Assembly: GCF_031456835.1 (NCBI RefSeq)
Contig: NZ_JAVDVK010000001.1
Coordinates: forward strand, 310,001-374,000
Length of the DNA: 64,000 nt
Direction of reading: 5' to 3'
Source of the DNA: Leifsonia shinshuensis
GTDB taxonomy: Bacteria; Actinomycetota; Actinomycetes; Actinomycetales; Microbacteriaceae
Shown: positions 48,603 to 57,770 of the stretch, in pieces
Numbering within the stretch: position 1 is the first letter of the stretch
Layout of the letters: each line of letters begins with the position of its first letter
The notes under the pieces: generated by a model
What the model was told of the DNA's origin: nothing
The model's database searches: none
The model's input: only the letters and a program-made list of their open reading frames with translations
Translations under genes and position numbers: made by a program

Positions 48603-49670
48603 ATGGCGAGTGCCGTGACGAAGTTCCGGGTGGTGGTGGTCGAGGACGACCCGGATGTGGCCTTCTTCATGAAGACCGTGCTGGAGAAGAGGGCGGACGC
48701 CGTGGCGATCGCGGTCACCGACCCGTCGGTCGCGCTGGACCGCATCGCGGAGTTCGAGCCCGACCTCGTCATCACGGACATAGAGATGCCGGGCATCTCG
48801 GGCCTCGACCTGCTCAAGGAGCTCCGCAGCCAGTACCCGGGGATGCCGGTGGTCGTCATGACCGCGCACGTCTCCGTCGACTACGCCGTGTCGGCGCTAC
48901 GTGCCCAGGCCGACGAGTTCCTGACGAAGCCCGTCGCGTCCGCCGAGCTCGTCGCGATCGTGAACCGCCTGGCCGCCGAGGGCCGGGTCAAGCGGGCCGC
49001 GTCGCGCCAGCAGGTGGTGCTCGCGATCGGCGCGCACCCGGACGACGTCGAGATCGGCGTCGGCGGCATCCTCGCCGCCCACCGCGATGCGGGCAACCAG
49101 GTGGTCATCCTGACGCTGTCACGGGGCGCCCGGGGCGGCGACGCCGACAACCGTCAGCACGAGTCGCTCGCGTCCGCCGAGCTGCTCGGCGCCCGGCTGT
49201 TCCTCGAAGACCTCGAGGACACGCAGATCTCCGCCGCCGACCCGACCGTCGGCATCATCGAGCGCGTGGTGGCCGAGGTGCAGCCCGACATCGTCTACAC
49301 GCACTCGTCGCACGACCGCCACCAGGACCACCGCGCAGTCCACGCCGCGACCAACGTGGCCACCCGCACGGTGCGCACGGTCTGCTGCTACCAGAGCCCG
49401 TCCGCCACCATCGACTTCCGGCCGACCCGGTTCGTGCCGATCGACGGCTTCACCGACACCAAGCTGCGGCTCATCGACTGCTTCCGGTCGCAGACGGAGC
49501 TGCGGGCCTACCTGGAACCGGACTTCGTGCTCGCGACCGCCCGCTACTGGTCGCGTTTCGGCGGCGGCAAGAACTGCGAACCGCTGGAGGTGATGCGCGA
49601 CACCGCGGACATCTCCATCCCCGCCTCGACGCTCTCCGCCGAGGCCCGCTACCCCGGAACCCGACAGTAG
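48603..49670 (+). CDS. Receiver domain fused to PIG-L/LmbE deacetylase
   Basis: A 355-residue two-domain protein. Residues 7-125 are a complete response-regulator receiver: acidic pair E14-D15-D16, phospho-acceptor D59 in 'DLVITDIEMPG', T87 and K109 ('FLTKPV'). Residues 137-340 are a PIG-L/LmbE zinc deacetylase: 'IGAHPDDVEIGVGG' (H145, D147, D148) and 'THSSHDRHQDHRAVH' (H234, H237 and H243 region). PIG-L enzymes remove acetyl groups from GlcNAc units, as in mycothiol, GPI and antibiotic synthesis. Phosphorylation of D59 is expected to switch deacetylation on or off. It is the first gene of a seven-gene operon and has an AGGGG site; TAGAGT at 48576-48581 may be the -10. Confidence 0.9.
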   Translation: MASAVTKFRVVVVEDDPDVAFFMKTVLEKRADAVAIAVTDPSVALDRIAEFEPDLVITDIEMPGISGLDLLKELRSQYPGMPVVVMTAHVSVDYAVSALRAQADEFLTKPVASAELVAIVNRLAAEGRVKRAASRQQVVLAIGAHPDDVEIGVGGILAAHRDAGNQVVILTLSRGARGGDADNRQHESLASAELLGARLFLEDLEDTQISAADPTVGIIERVVAEVQPDIVYTHSSHDRHQDHRAVHAATNVATRTVRTVCCYQSPSATIDFRPTRFVPIDGFTDTKLRLIDCFRSQTELRAYLEPDFVLATARYWSRFGGGKNCEPLEVMRDTADISIPASTLSAEARYPGTRQ

Positions 49671-49680
49671 AGGACCGCGA

Positions 49681-50694
49681 ATGACCGACTCCACACGAAC
49701 CCGCGTCCTGGTCACGGGCGCCGGCGGCCCCGCGGGCGTCGCCGTCATCCGGTCCCTCCTGGCGCGGGACGATGTGGACGTGTTCGCGGCCGACATGGAC
49801 GGCTGGGCGAGCGGACTGTACCTGGTCCCCGCCGAGCAGCGCCGCATCGTGCCGCCCGGACGCTCCGACGGGTTCGTGGATGCGCTCATCGCCATGAGCC
49901 GCGAGGACCGCATCGACGTGCTGTTCTCGACCGTGGACGTCGAACTGTCCGGCCTCGCCGCCCGCCGCGACGAACTCAAGGCCGTCGGGACGGAGCTGGC
50001 GGCCCCGTCGCACGACACGCTCGTCACCTGCCTCGACAAGTTCGCGCTCGTGCAGCGCGTCGCCGGGAAGGCGCGCGTGCCGGAGACACGGCTGCTGAAC
50101 AGCGACGGCGTGGCGGCCGACTGGACCTTCCCGGTCATCATCAAGCCGCGGTCCGGCGCCGGCTCGCGCGGCGTCCGCCTGATCGCGGACCGCGAAGCGC
50201 TCGAGGCGATCGGCACCGACGAGAGCATCATCATCCAGGAGAACCTGCCGGGCGAGGAGTTCTCGGTGGATGTGCTCGCGAGCCTCGACGGCGACGTCAT
50301 CGCAGCCGTGCCGCGCTCGCGCGAGCGCGTCGATTCGGGCGTCTCGATCGCCGGCCGCACCGTCCGCCGCCCCGAGCTCTCCGACACCGCTGCGGCCGTA
50401 GCCCGTGCCATCGGGCTCACCGGCGTGGCCAACGTCCAGCTGCGCTACAGCGCCGACGGCGTTCCCGCCCTGCTCGAGGTGAACCCCCGCTTCCCGGGTG
50501 CCATGCCGCTCACCATCGCGTCGGGCGTCGACATGCCGTCGCTGCTGCTCGACCTGGTGCTGGGGCGCCCGGTTCCGTCTGCCGTCGACTTCGAGGAGCT
50601 GGCGAACGTCCGGTTCCTCGAGGATGTGTTCCTGCGACCGGCCGACGTGCTGGTCTCCGAGAACGCCGCACACGCGGAGGGCTTCGAGGAGTGA
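49681..50694 (+). CDS. ATP-grasp family ligase
   Basis: A 337-residue ATP-grasp enzyme. The pre-ATP domain begins 'VLVTGAGGPAGVAVIRSLLA'; the ATP-grasp domain has 'FPVIIKPRSGAGSRGVRLI' (K155), 'QENLPGEEFSVDVL' and the Mg2+-binding 'ALLEVNPRFPGAMPL' (E266, N268). Overall it resembles the PylC/CarB-like carboxylate-amine ligases, which couple a carboxylate to an amine through an acyl phosphate. It follows the receiver-deacetylase after 10 nt and overlaps the next gene (GTGA). A plausible reading is that the amine unmasked by the deacetylase is the acceptor here; this is inference. Confidence 0.88.
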   Translation: MTDSTRTRVLVTGAGGPAGVAVIRSLLARDDVDVFAADMDGWASGLYLVPAEQRRIVPPGRSDGFVDALIAMSREDRIDVLFSTVDVELSGLAARRDELKAVGTELAAPSHDTLVTCLDKFALVQRVAGKARVPETRLLNSDGVAADWTFPVIIKPRSGAGSRGVRLIADREALEAIGTDESIIIQENLPGEEFSVDVLASLDGDVIAAVPRSRERVDSGVSIAGRTVRRPELSDTAAAVARAIGLTGVANVQLRYSADGVPALLEVNPRFPGAMPLTIASGVDMPSLLLDLVLGRPVPSAVDFEELANVRFLEDVFLRPADVLVSENAAHAEGFEE

Positions 50695-51464
50695 GCGTCA
50701 CCGAAGCCGAGCGGCTCCCCGCCCTGCTCCGCGGCGACTTCCACGTGCACTCCACGTTCTCCGACGACGCCCGCAGCACGCTCGCCGAGAACATCGCCGC
50801 CGCCTCTGCCGCCGGTCTGCGCACGGTTCGCTTGACGGATCACGTGCGCGCATCCACCACGTGGGTGCCGGAGTTCGTCGCGGCGGTGGCGGCCGAGAGC
50901 GTCCCGGACGGCCTGACGGTCGTCACCGGTGTCGAGGCGAAGCTGCTCGACGCCTCCGGCGCCGTCGACACACCCGCCGACCTGGTCGTCGGCCCCGGGG
51001 GAGTCGACGCCGTCGTCATCGGCGACCACCAGTTCCCGGGGACGGACGGCCCGTGGTCGCCCACCGCGACGCGCGAGCGGCTGGACGCCGGCCTGTCCGA
51101 CGACGACGCCCTCGACCTGCTGATCGAGGCGAGCATCCGGGCGATGGAGCGGACGCGGCACGCGCAGCTGGCGCACTGGTTCTCGATCCTGCCGAAGGTC
51201 GGCCTGGACGAGGCGCAGCTGGGGCCCGAGCGCCTGCTCGCCTGGGCCGAGGCCGCAGCGGCGACCGCGACGATCGTCGAGGTCAACGAGAAGTGGGCCT
51301 GCCCGGGCCCGGCGGCGATCGCCGCTCTGCTGGACGCGGGTGCGCGTATCGTTGCGTCCACCGACAGCCATGTCGCAAGCGATGTGGGGCGCTACTCGCG
51401 CGTCCCGCAGCTGCTCGATGCCGCCGCGGCATCCAGCCGCGCCGAACGGGAGGGAGGGCGATGA
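50691..51464 (+). CDS. PHP-domain phosphoesterase-like protein
   Basis: A 257-residue PHP-fold protein. 'RGDFHVHSTFSDDARSTLAE' (H18, H20), 'RLTDHVRASTTW' (D50, H51), 'VTGVEAKLLD' (Glu), 'GDHQFPGTDG' (His) and the C-terminal 'STDSHVASDVGRYS' (Asp, His) give a metal site of the histidinol-phosphatase/PHP kind. It differs from the PHP protein at 22896 in spacing and in having the extra 'GDHQF' site. Likely a phosphatase or phosphodiesterase, substrate unknown. Its GTG overlaps the ATP-grasp stop and its stop overlaps the next start (ATGA). Confidence 0.85.
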   Translation: MSVTEAERLPALLRGDFHVHSTFSDDARSTLAENIAAASAAGLRTVRLTDHVRASTTWVPEFVAAVAAESVPDGLTVVTGVEAKLLDASGAVDTPADLVVGPGGVDAVVIGDHQFPGTDGPWSPTATRERLDAGLSDDDALDLLIEASIRAMERTRHAQLAHWFSILPKVGLDEAQLGPERLLAWAEAAAATATIVEVNEKWACPGPAAIAALLDAGARIVASTDSHVASDVGRYSRVPQLLDAAAASSRAEREGGR

Positions 51465-51619
51465 GCCCCGTCGAGCCACCGGCCGAGCTGCGCGAGCGCA
51501 TCCAGGACGAACTGGAGCGCAACCGCCGCTGGGAGTACCGGCTGCCGCTGTACGGCGCCATCGCGCTGCTGGTCTGCGCCGCCATCGTCGTCGTGCGGGT
51601 GGTGTTCCTGCATGTCTGA
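51461..51619 (+). CDS. 52-residue single-pass membrane protein
   Basis: A tiny protein with a charged, helical N-terminus ('ELRERIQDELERNRRWEYRL') followed by one membrane helix ('YGAIALLVCAAIVVVRVVFL') and a two-residue tail. It is in the operon with ATGA overlap upstream and an 8-nt overlap with the receiver gene downstream, after a GGGAGGGAGGGCG ribosome-binding site, so it is very likely real. No family is recognised. It may be a small membrane partner or sensor accessory for the histidine kinase encoded two genes later. Confidence 0.8.
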   Translation: MSPVEPPAELRERIQDELERNRRWEYRLPLYGAIALLVCAAIVVVRVVFLHV

Positions 51620-52010
51620 CGAGGGACGCCTGAGGCGGGTCGTCATCGCCGATGACGACGACGACATCCGGGGCCTGATGACCATCGCCGCCAAGCGCGC
51701 GGGCGTCGAGATCGTGGCCGCCGTCGACAACGGCCGCGCGGCCCTCGACGCCGTGCGCGGCGGGGATGTCGACCTCGCGGTGCTCGACATCTCCATGCCC
51801 GGCCTGAACGGCGTGGAGGTGGCCGAAGCGATCCGCGCGGACGACCTGACCCGCTCGACGCTGATCCTCATGGTCTCCGCCTCGGTGCAGCTGCTCACCG
51901 ACCACGGCGTCGTCGCCGACCGCTCGGACAGCTTCATCGTGAAGCCGTTCAGCCCGCGTGTCCTGTCCACCCGCATCCGCGAGATGCTCGAGCTGGGGGA
52001 GCCCGCATGA
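51612..52010 (+). CDS. Stand-alone response-regulator receiver protein
   Basis: A 132-residue single-domain response regulator: acidic cluster 'VIADDDDDIRG', phospho-acceptor D59 ('DLAVLDISMPGLNG'), S89 in the switch position and K111 ('FIVKPF'). There is no output domain, as in CheY or Spo0F, so it acts by protein contact or as a phosphorelay intermediate. It overlaps the histidine kinase gene (ATGA), which makes that kinase its probable partner. The second receiver in the operon, fused to the deacetylase, is the other candidate target. Confidence 0.93.
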   Translation: MSDEGRLRRVVIADDDDDIRGLMTIAAKRAGVEIVAAVDNGRAALDAVRGGDVDLAVLDISMPGLNGVEVAEAIRADDLTRSTLILMVSASVQLLTDHGVVADRSDSFIVKPFSPRVLSTRIREMLELGEPA

Positions 52011-53785
52011 CCCTCGACCGGTGGCTCAGCCGCATCCCGATCGACTCGCCGTCGGCGTTCATGAAGCAGGTGCCGACGATCATCGGCTTCGCCATCGCCG
52101 CGGTGATCGCCGCCGTGCCGAACGGTGTGCCCGTCACCAACGGTCCGCTGTTCATCGCCGGGATCGCGCTGGTGGCCGTCGCCACCGTCCTCGCGCTGGT
52201 CGTGCCGTGGGGGCGCCTGCATCCGGAGTGGGCGGTCGTCATCCCCGTCCTGTCGCTCTTCGCGGTCGGGCTGCTGCGGCTCGGAACCGGTTCGGCGGCG
52301 TCGCCGTTCGCCGTGCTGACCCTGCTGCCCTTCGTGTGGATCGCCACGGAAGCGGGGCGGATCAACATCCTGATCGCGGCGCTCGGCACCTTCGTCGTGC
52401 TCATCGCCCCGATCGTGGTCGACGGTGTGGGTCACACCGCCGGCGATGTCGTCCGGGCCTTCTTCTCGCCCGTGATCTACCTCATCGTCGCCATCGTCAT
52501 CAACGAGATCGCCCACCGGATGCGCATCCAGCTCGCCGCTGCCCGGGAGGCGAGCGAGCAGCAGCAGCAGCTGCTGGCGCAGGCGGTGCAGGCGCAGGAC
52601 GAGCTGGTGCTGAACGAGGCCCGGCTCAAGACAGCGAACCGCCTGATCCAGAGCATCTGGAACGCGGTGACCGAGCAGTCCGTGATCGGCACCGATCTCG
52701 ACGGCCTCATCGACGTGTGGAACCCGGGCGCGGAGAAGATGTTCGGGATTACAGAGAAGGAGGTGCTCGACGCGAAGCACCGCATCGTGGACTTCCACCT
52801 CGACTCCGAGCTCTCCGACCGGCTGCAGGACATGGATGCGCGCTTCACGACCGTCGCGAGCACCGACGAGTTCTCGGCGCTGGTCGACACCGTGCGCGCC
52901 GGCTCCGCCGACGTGCGCGACTGGACGTACGTGCGACCGGACGGCAAGCGCGTCTCGGTGCAGGTCGCGGCGACGCCGCGCCTCGACGAGAACGGGCATC
53001 GGGTCGGCTTCATCTTCGTGGCGACCGACATGACGCAGGCGCGGGAGTTCGCCCGGCTGAAGGACGAGTTCGTCGGCCTGATCTCGCACGAGCTGCGCAC
53101 GCCGCTCAGCTCGATCCTCGGCTACCTGGAGCTGATGCGCGACGACGAGGAGTCGCCGCTCTCGGAGGAGCAGCAGCAGTACCTGAGCGTCGCCGAGCGC
53201 AACGCGCACCGCCTGCTGCGGCTGGTGGGCGACCTGCTCTTCACGGCTCAGGTCGAGTCCGGCCGCTTCCCGCTCGACCTGAAGGACGTGGAGCTCGGCG
53301 GCGTCGTCTCCGCATCGGTGGAGTCGGCGCGTCCCGTCGCCGCAAACTCGGGAGTGACCCTCGTGGGCGACGTCCCCGAGTCGCCGGTCGAACTCCGGGC
53401 GGACCCTCTCCGGCTCGGGCAGGCCGTCGACAACCTCATCTCCAACGCCGTCAAGTTCACGCCGTCCGGCGGCACGGTCACGGTCTCGCTGCGCTGCGAA
53501 GGCGAGCAGGCGGTGATCGCCGTCACCGACACGGGGATCGGCATCCCGGCTGTCGAGCTGAGCCAGCTGTCGCAGCGGTTCTTCCGCGCGTCCACCGCGA
53601 CGCGCAACGCCGTTCCCGGCGTCGGGCTGGGTCTCAGCATCACGAAGGCCATCGTCACCGCGCACGGCGGCCGCCTCGACATCGCGAGCGAGGAGGGCGT
53701 CGGCACCTCGATCAGCATCGTGCTCCCCGTGGAGACGCCCCGGCCGGTCGTCGATGCGATCCCGCGCGCGGAGGTGGCGCCGTGA
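52007..53785 (+). CDS. Membrane PAS-domain sensor histidine kinase
   Basis: A 592-residue histidine kinase. The N-terminal 165 residues contain about six hydrophobic segments with short loops, so the sensor is probably intramembrane. A coiled coil ('EQQQQLLAQAVQAQDELVLN') leads to a PAS domain (about 213-345, 'LIDVWNPGAEKMFGITEKEV'), then the H-box 'LISHELRTPLSSILGYLELM' (H361) and a HATPase domain with N-box 'AVDNLISNAVKFTPSGG', G1 'DTGIGIP' and G2 'GVGLGLSITKAI'. All catalytic boxes look intact. The signal is unknown. It overlaps the receiver gene upstream and the amidase gene downstream. Confidence 0.95.
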   Translation: MTLDRWLSRIPIDSPSAFMKQVPTIIGFAIAAVIAAVPNGVPVTNGPLFIAGIALVAVATVLALVVPWGRLHPEWAVVIPVLSLFAVGLLRLGTGSAASPFAVLTLLPFVWIATEAGRINILIAALGTFVVLIAPIVVDGVGHTAGDVVRAFFSPVIYLIVAIVINEIAHRMRIQLAAAREASEQQQQLLAQAVQAQDELVLNEARLKTANRLIQSIWNAVTEQSVIGTDLDGLIDVWNPGAEKMFGITEKEVLDAKHRIVDFHLDSELSDRLQDMDARFTTVASTDEFSALVDTVRAGSADVRDWTYVRPDGKRVSVQVAATPRLDENGHRVGFIFVATDMTQAREFARLKDEFVGLISHELRTPLSSILGYLELMRDDEESPLSEEQQQYLSVAERNAHRLLRLVGDLLFTAQVESGRFPLDLKDVELGGVVSASVESARPVAANSGVTLVGDVPESPVELRADPLRLGQAVDNLISNAVKFTPSGGTVTVSLRCEGEQAVIAVTDTGIGIPAVELSQLSQRFFRASTATRNAVPGVGLGLSITKAIVTAHGGRLDIASEEGVGTSISIVLPVETPRPVVDAIPRAEVAP

Positions 53786-54618
53786 CGGACCGTCCGGCAG
53801 AACTGACCGTGGACGACCGATCCATCGCCGTTGCGGTGGCCCAGTTCGCGCCGGGCGAGGACCGCGTGCACAACCGCGATGTCGTCGCGGGGCTGGTGGC
53901 GGTGGCCGTGTCCCGGGGCGCCCGCCTGGTCGTCCTGCCCGAGTACTCCTCCTACTTCACCGACCCGCTCGGTCCGTCGTTCGCCCGGAACGCGGAGCCG
54001 CTGGATGGCGACTTCGTCCGCGGCCTCACCGCGACGGCGCGCGAACAGGGCGTCTTCATCGTCGCCGGACTGGTGGAGCGGACGGACGTGCACCACAAGT
54101 TCTCGAACACCCTCGTCGCGGTCGACCCGGGCGGCGACGTGGTCGCGACCTACCGCAAGCAGCACCTCTACGACGCCTTCGGGGCGCAGGAGTCCGACTG
54201 GGTCGTGCCCGGCGACCTGGATGAGCCGCAGACGTTCGAGGTGGACGGCATCACGGTCGGCCTCCAGACCTGCTACGACCTGCGGTTCCCCGAGGTCACC
54301 CGGCGCCTCGCGGACGCCGGCGCCGATCTCGTCGCTGTCCCTGCCGAGTGGGTGCGCGGGCCGCTCAAGGAGCACCACTGGAACACCCTGCTGGCCGCCC
54401 GCGCGATCGAGAACACGCTCTACGTGGCCGCCGCCGACCATCCGCCGTCGATCGGCGTCGGTGCGAGCGCCGTTGTGGACCCGATGGGTGTCACGCTCGC
54501 CGGCCTCGGCGAGACGACCGGGGTGGCCGTCGCCGAGGTGTCGTCCGCGCGCATCCGCGAGGTGCGCGAGCGCAACCCGGCTCTGCAGCTCCGGCGGTAC
54601 CGCGTCAGCCCGCTGTGA
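53782..54618 (+). CDS. Nitrilase-superfamily carbon-nitrogen hydrolase
   Basis: A 278-residue CN-hydrolase with the complete Glu-Lys-Cys triad: 'VLPEYSS' (E54), 'YRKQHLYDAF' (K126) and 'LQTCYDLRFPE' (C164). The 'YRKxHLYD' and 'CYDLRFPE' forms are typical of the omega-amidase/Nit1-Nit2-like branch, which hydrolyses small amides or deaminated glutathione. The GTG overlaps the histidine-kinase stop, so it belongs to the signalling operon as seventh gene, which is unusual company for this enzyme. Its last 14 nt overlap the convergent aminotransferase gene. Confidence 0.9.
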   Translation: MTDRPAELTVDDRSIAVAVAQFAPGEDRVHNRDVVAGLVAVAVSRGARLVVLPEYSSYFTDPLGPSFARNAEPLDGDFVRGLTATAREQGVFIVAGLVERTDVHHKFSNTLVAVDPGGDVVATYRKQHLYDAFGAQESDWVVPGDLDEPQTFEVDGITVGLQTCYDLRFPEVTRRLADAGADLVAVPAEWVRGPLKEHHWNTLLAARAIENTLYVAAADHPPSIGVGASAVVDPMGVTLAGLGETTGVAVAEVSSARIREVRERNPALQLRRYRVSPL

Positions 54619-55804
54619 TCGCGGCGAGCCGCCTCGCCGCCTCCTCCAGCACCTCGATCCGCTTGCAGAAGGCGAAGCGGACGAGGGATGCGGTGCGCCC
54701 GGCGTAGTCGTCGCGCGCGAACGCCGACAGCGGCACGGCGACGACCCCGGCGAGCTCGGGCAGCTCGCGGCAGAGCCGGACCGCATCCGGATAGCCCAGC
54801 GGTGCCGCGTCGGCGACGACGAAGTACGTGCCGTCGGAGGGGAACACCCCGAACCCGGCGGCGCGCAGCCCGTCGGAGAGCACGTCCCGCTTGTGCGCGA
54901 GCGTGTCCGCGATCCCTGTGAAGAACGAGTCGGGCAGCCGGAGGCCGGCCGCGATGGCGGGCTGGAACGGTGCACCGTTGACGTAGGTGAGGAACTGCTT
55001 CACGGCGAGCACCGCCGTCACGAGCTCCGTGGGAGCGGTCAGCCAGCCGATCTTCCAGCCGGTCGTGCTGAACGTCTTGCCGCCGGACGAGATCGCCACG
55101 GTACGGTTGCGGGCTCCGGGCAGCGACTCGATCGGGATGTGCTCCGGAACGAAGGAGAGGTGCTCGTAGACCGAGTCGGTGACGATGATCGCGTCGTGAC
55201 GCTCCGCCAGCTCCACGACGAGGGAGAGCGTCTCCCGGTCGAGGACGGCGCCGGTGGGGTTGTGCGGCGTGTTCACGAGGATGACGCGCGTGCGGTCCGT
55301 CACCGTCGCGCGGAGCCGGTCCAGGTCGGGCCGGAAGGCGGGCGGTTCGAGCGGAACGGTGCGGTGGATGCCACCCGCGAGCGCGATGACCGCACCGTAC
55401 TCGTCGTAGTACGGCTCGAAGGTGACGACCTCGTCGCCGGGTTCGAGCAGGGCGAGCAGCGTGGCGGCGATGGCCTCGGTCGCCCCGGCGGTGATCAGGA
55501 CCTCGCGATCGGGGTCGACCTCCAGCCCGTAGAACCGGCGCTGGTGCTCGGCCACGGCCAGCCGCAGGTCCGGGATGCCGGGCCCCGGCGGGTACTGGTT
55601 GTGCCCGTCGCGGATCGCTGCGACCGCCGCCTCCAGCACCTCGGCCGGTCCGTCCTCGTCGGGGAAGCCCTGGCCCAGGTTGATAGCGCCGGTGCGGGTG
55701 GCCAGCGCGCTCATCTCCGCGAAGATCGTCGGGCGCACCGTCCCGTCCGCGCCGAGGAGTCCCGCGCCGCCTGCGGCTCGCCGCCACGCTCCAGGAATCG
55801 TCAT
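54605..55804 (-). CDS. Class I/II PLP-dependent aminotransferase
   Basis: A 399-residue fold-type I aminotransferase. Landmarks are 'INLGQGFPDEDGP' (substrate loop), 'NTPHNPTG' (N182), 'VTDSVYEH' (Asp/Tyr to PLP) and 'SSGGKTFSTTGWKIGW' (Schiff-base K243). The profile resembles DapC/N-succinyl-diaminopimelate, methionine or kynurenine aminotransferases; DapC would complement dapD and dapE, but the operon context does not prove it. Omega-amidases often pair with glutamine transaminase K-like enzymes of this branch, and the convergent amidase gene ends only 14 nt away; that link is speculative. A TAGCGT -10 element lies 6 nt before the ATG. Confidence 0.9.
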   Translation of the reverse strand: MTIPGAWRRAAGGAGLLGADGTVRPTIFAEMSALATRTGAINLGQGFPDEDGPAEVLEAAVAAIRDGHNQYPPGPGIPDLRLAVAEHQRRFYGLEVDPDREVLITAGATEAIAATLLALLEPGDEVVTFEPYYDEYGAVIALAGGIHRTVPLEPPAFRPDLDRLRATVTDRTRVILVNTPHNPTGAVLDRETLSLVVELAERHDAIIVTDSVYEHLSFVPEHIPIESLPGARNRTVAISSGGKTFSTTGWKIGWLTAPTELVTAVLAVKQFLTYVNGAPFQPAIAAGLRLPDSFFTGIADTLAHKRDVLSDGLRAAGFGVFPSDGTYFVVADAAPLGYPDAVRLCRELPELAGVVAVPLSAFARDDYAGRTASLVRFAFCKRIEVLEEAARRLAAITAG

Positions 55805-55810
55805 GGGACA

Positions 55811-55816
55811 ACGCTA
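55811..55816 (-). promoter_or_regulatory. -10 element of the aminotransferase gene (leaderless)
   Basis: TAGCGT on the minus strand, 6 nt before the ATG whose first base is 55804. The rest of the 145-nt divergent region to 55949 is the leader region of the HtrA gene. Confidence 0.5.
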
Positions 55817-55949
55817 CGGCCTTACTCGCATCGAACCCATCGGATACGTTGTGGAGAGTCATCGACATGCAGAAGGTCGCCCACAGCATCGGCAAATAGA
55901 ACGCTCAGGTTGGCATCCCAAGCTGTCTGTGCTTGGAAGGAGCAACACC

Positions 55950-57644
<1,695 letters not shown>

Positions 57645-57658
57645 CGCATCCCGCCACC

Positions 57659-57695
57659 CGGAAGGCCGTCCCGCGATGCGCGGGGCGGCCTTCCG
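57659..57695 (+). terminator. Terminator after the HtrA gene
   Basis: A 17-bp stem with one G-U pair (57659-57675 with 57679-57695) and an ATG loop, 15 nt after the stop codon. Confidence 0.8.
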
Positions 57696-57770
57696 CCGTC
57701 AGGGCGTCCCCGGTTTCGTGCAGGGCCCGGCTGATAGGCTCGACGCCGACCCGCTACACCGAAGGATCAG

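Noticed and set aside
48603..49670. MshB-type mycothiol deacetylase
   Set aside because: The N-terminal receiver domain and the two-component operon do not fit MshB, and no other mycothiol gene is nearby.
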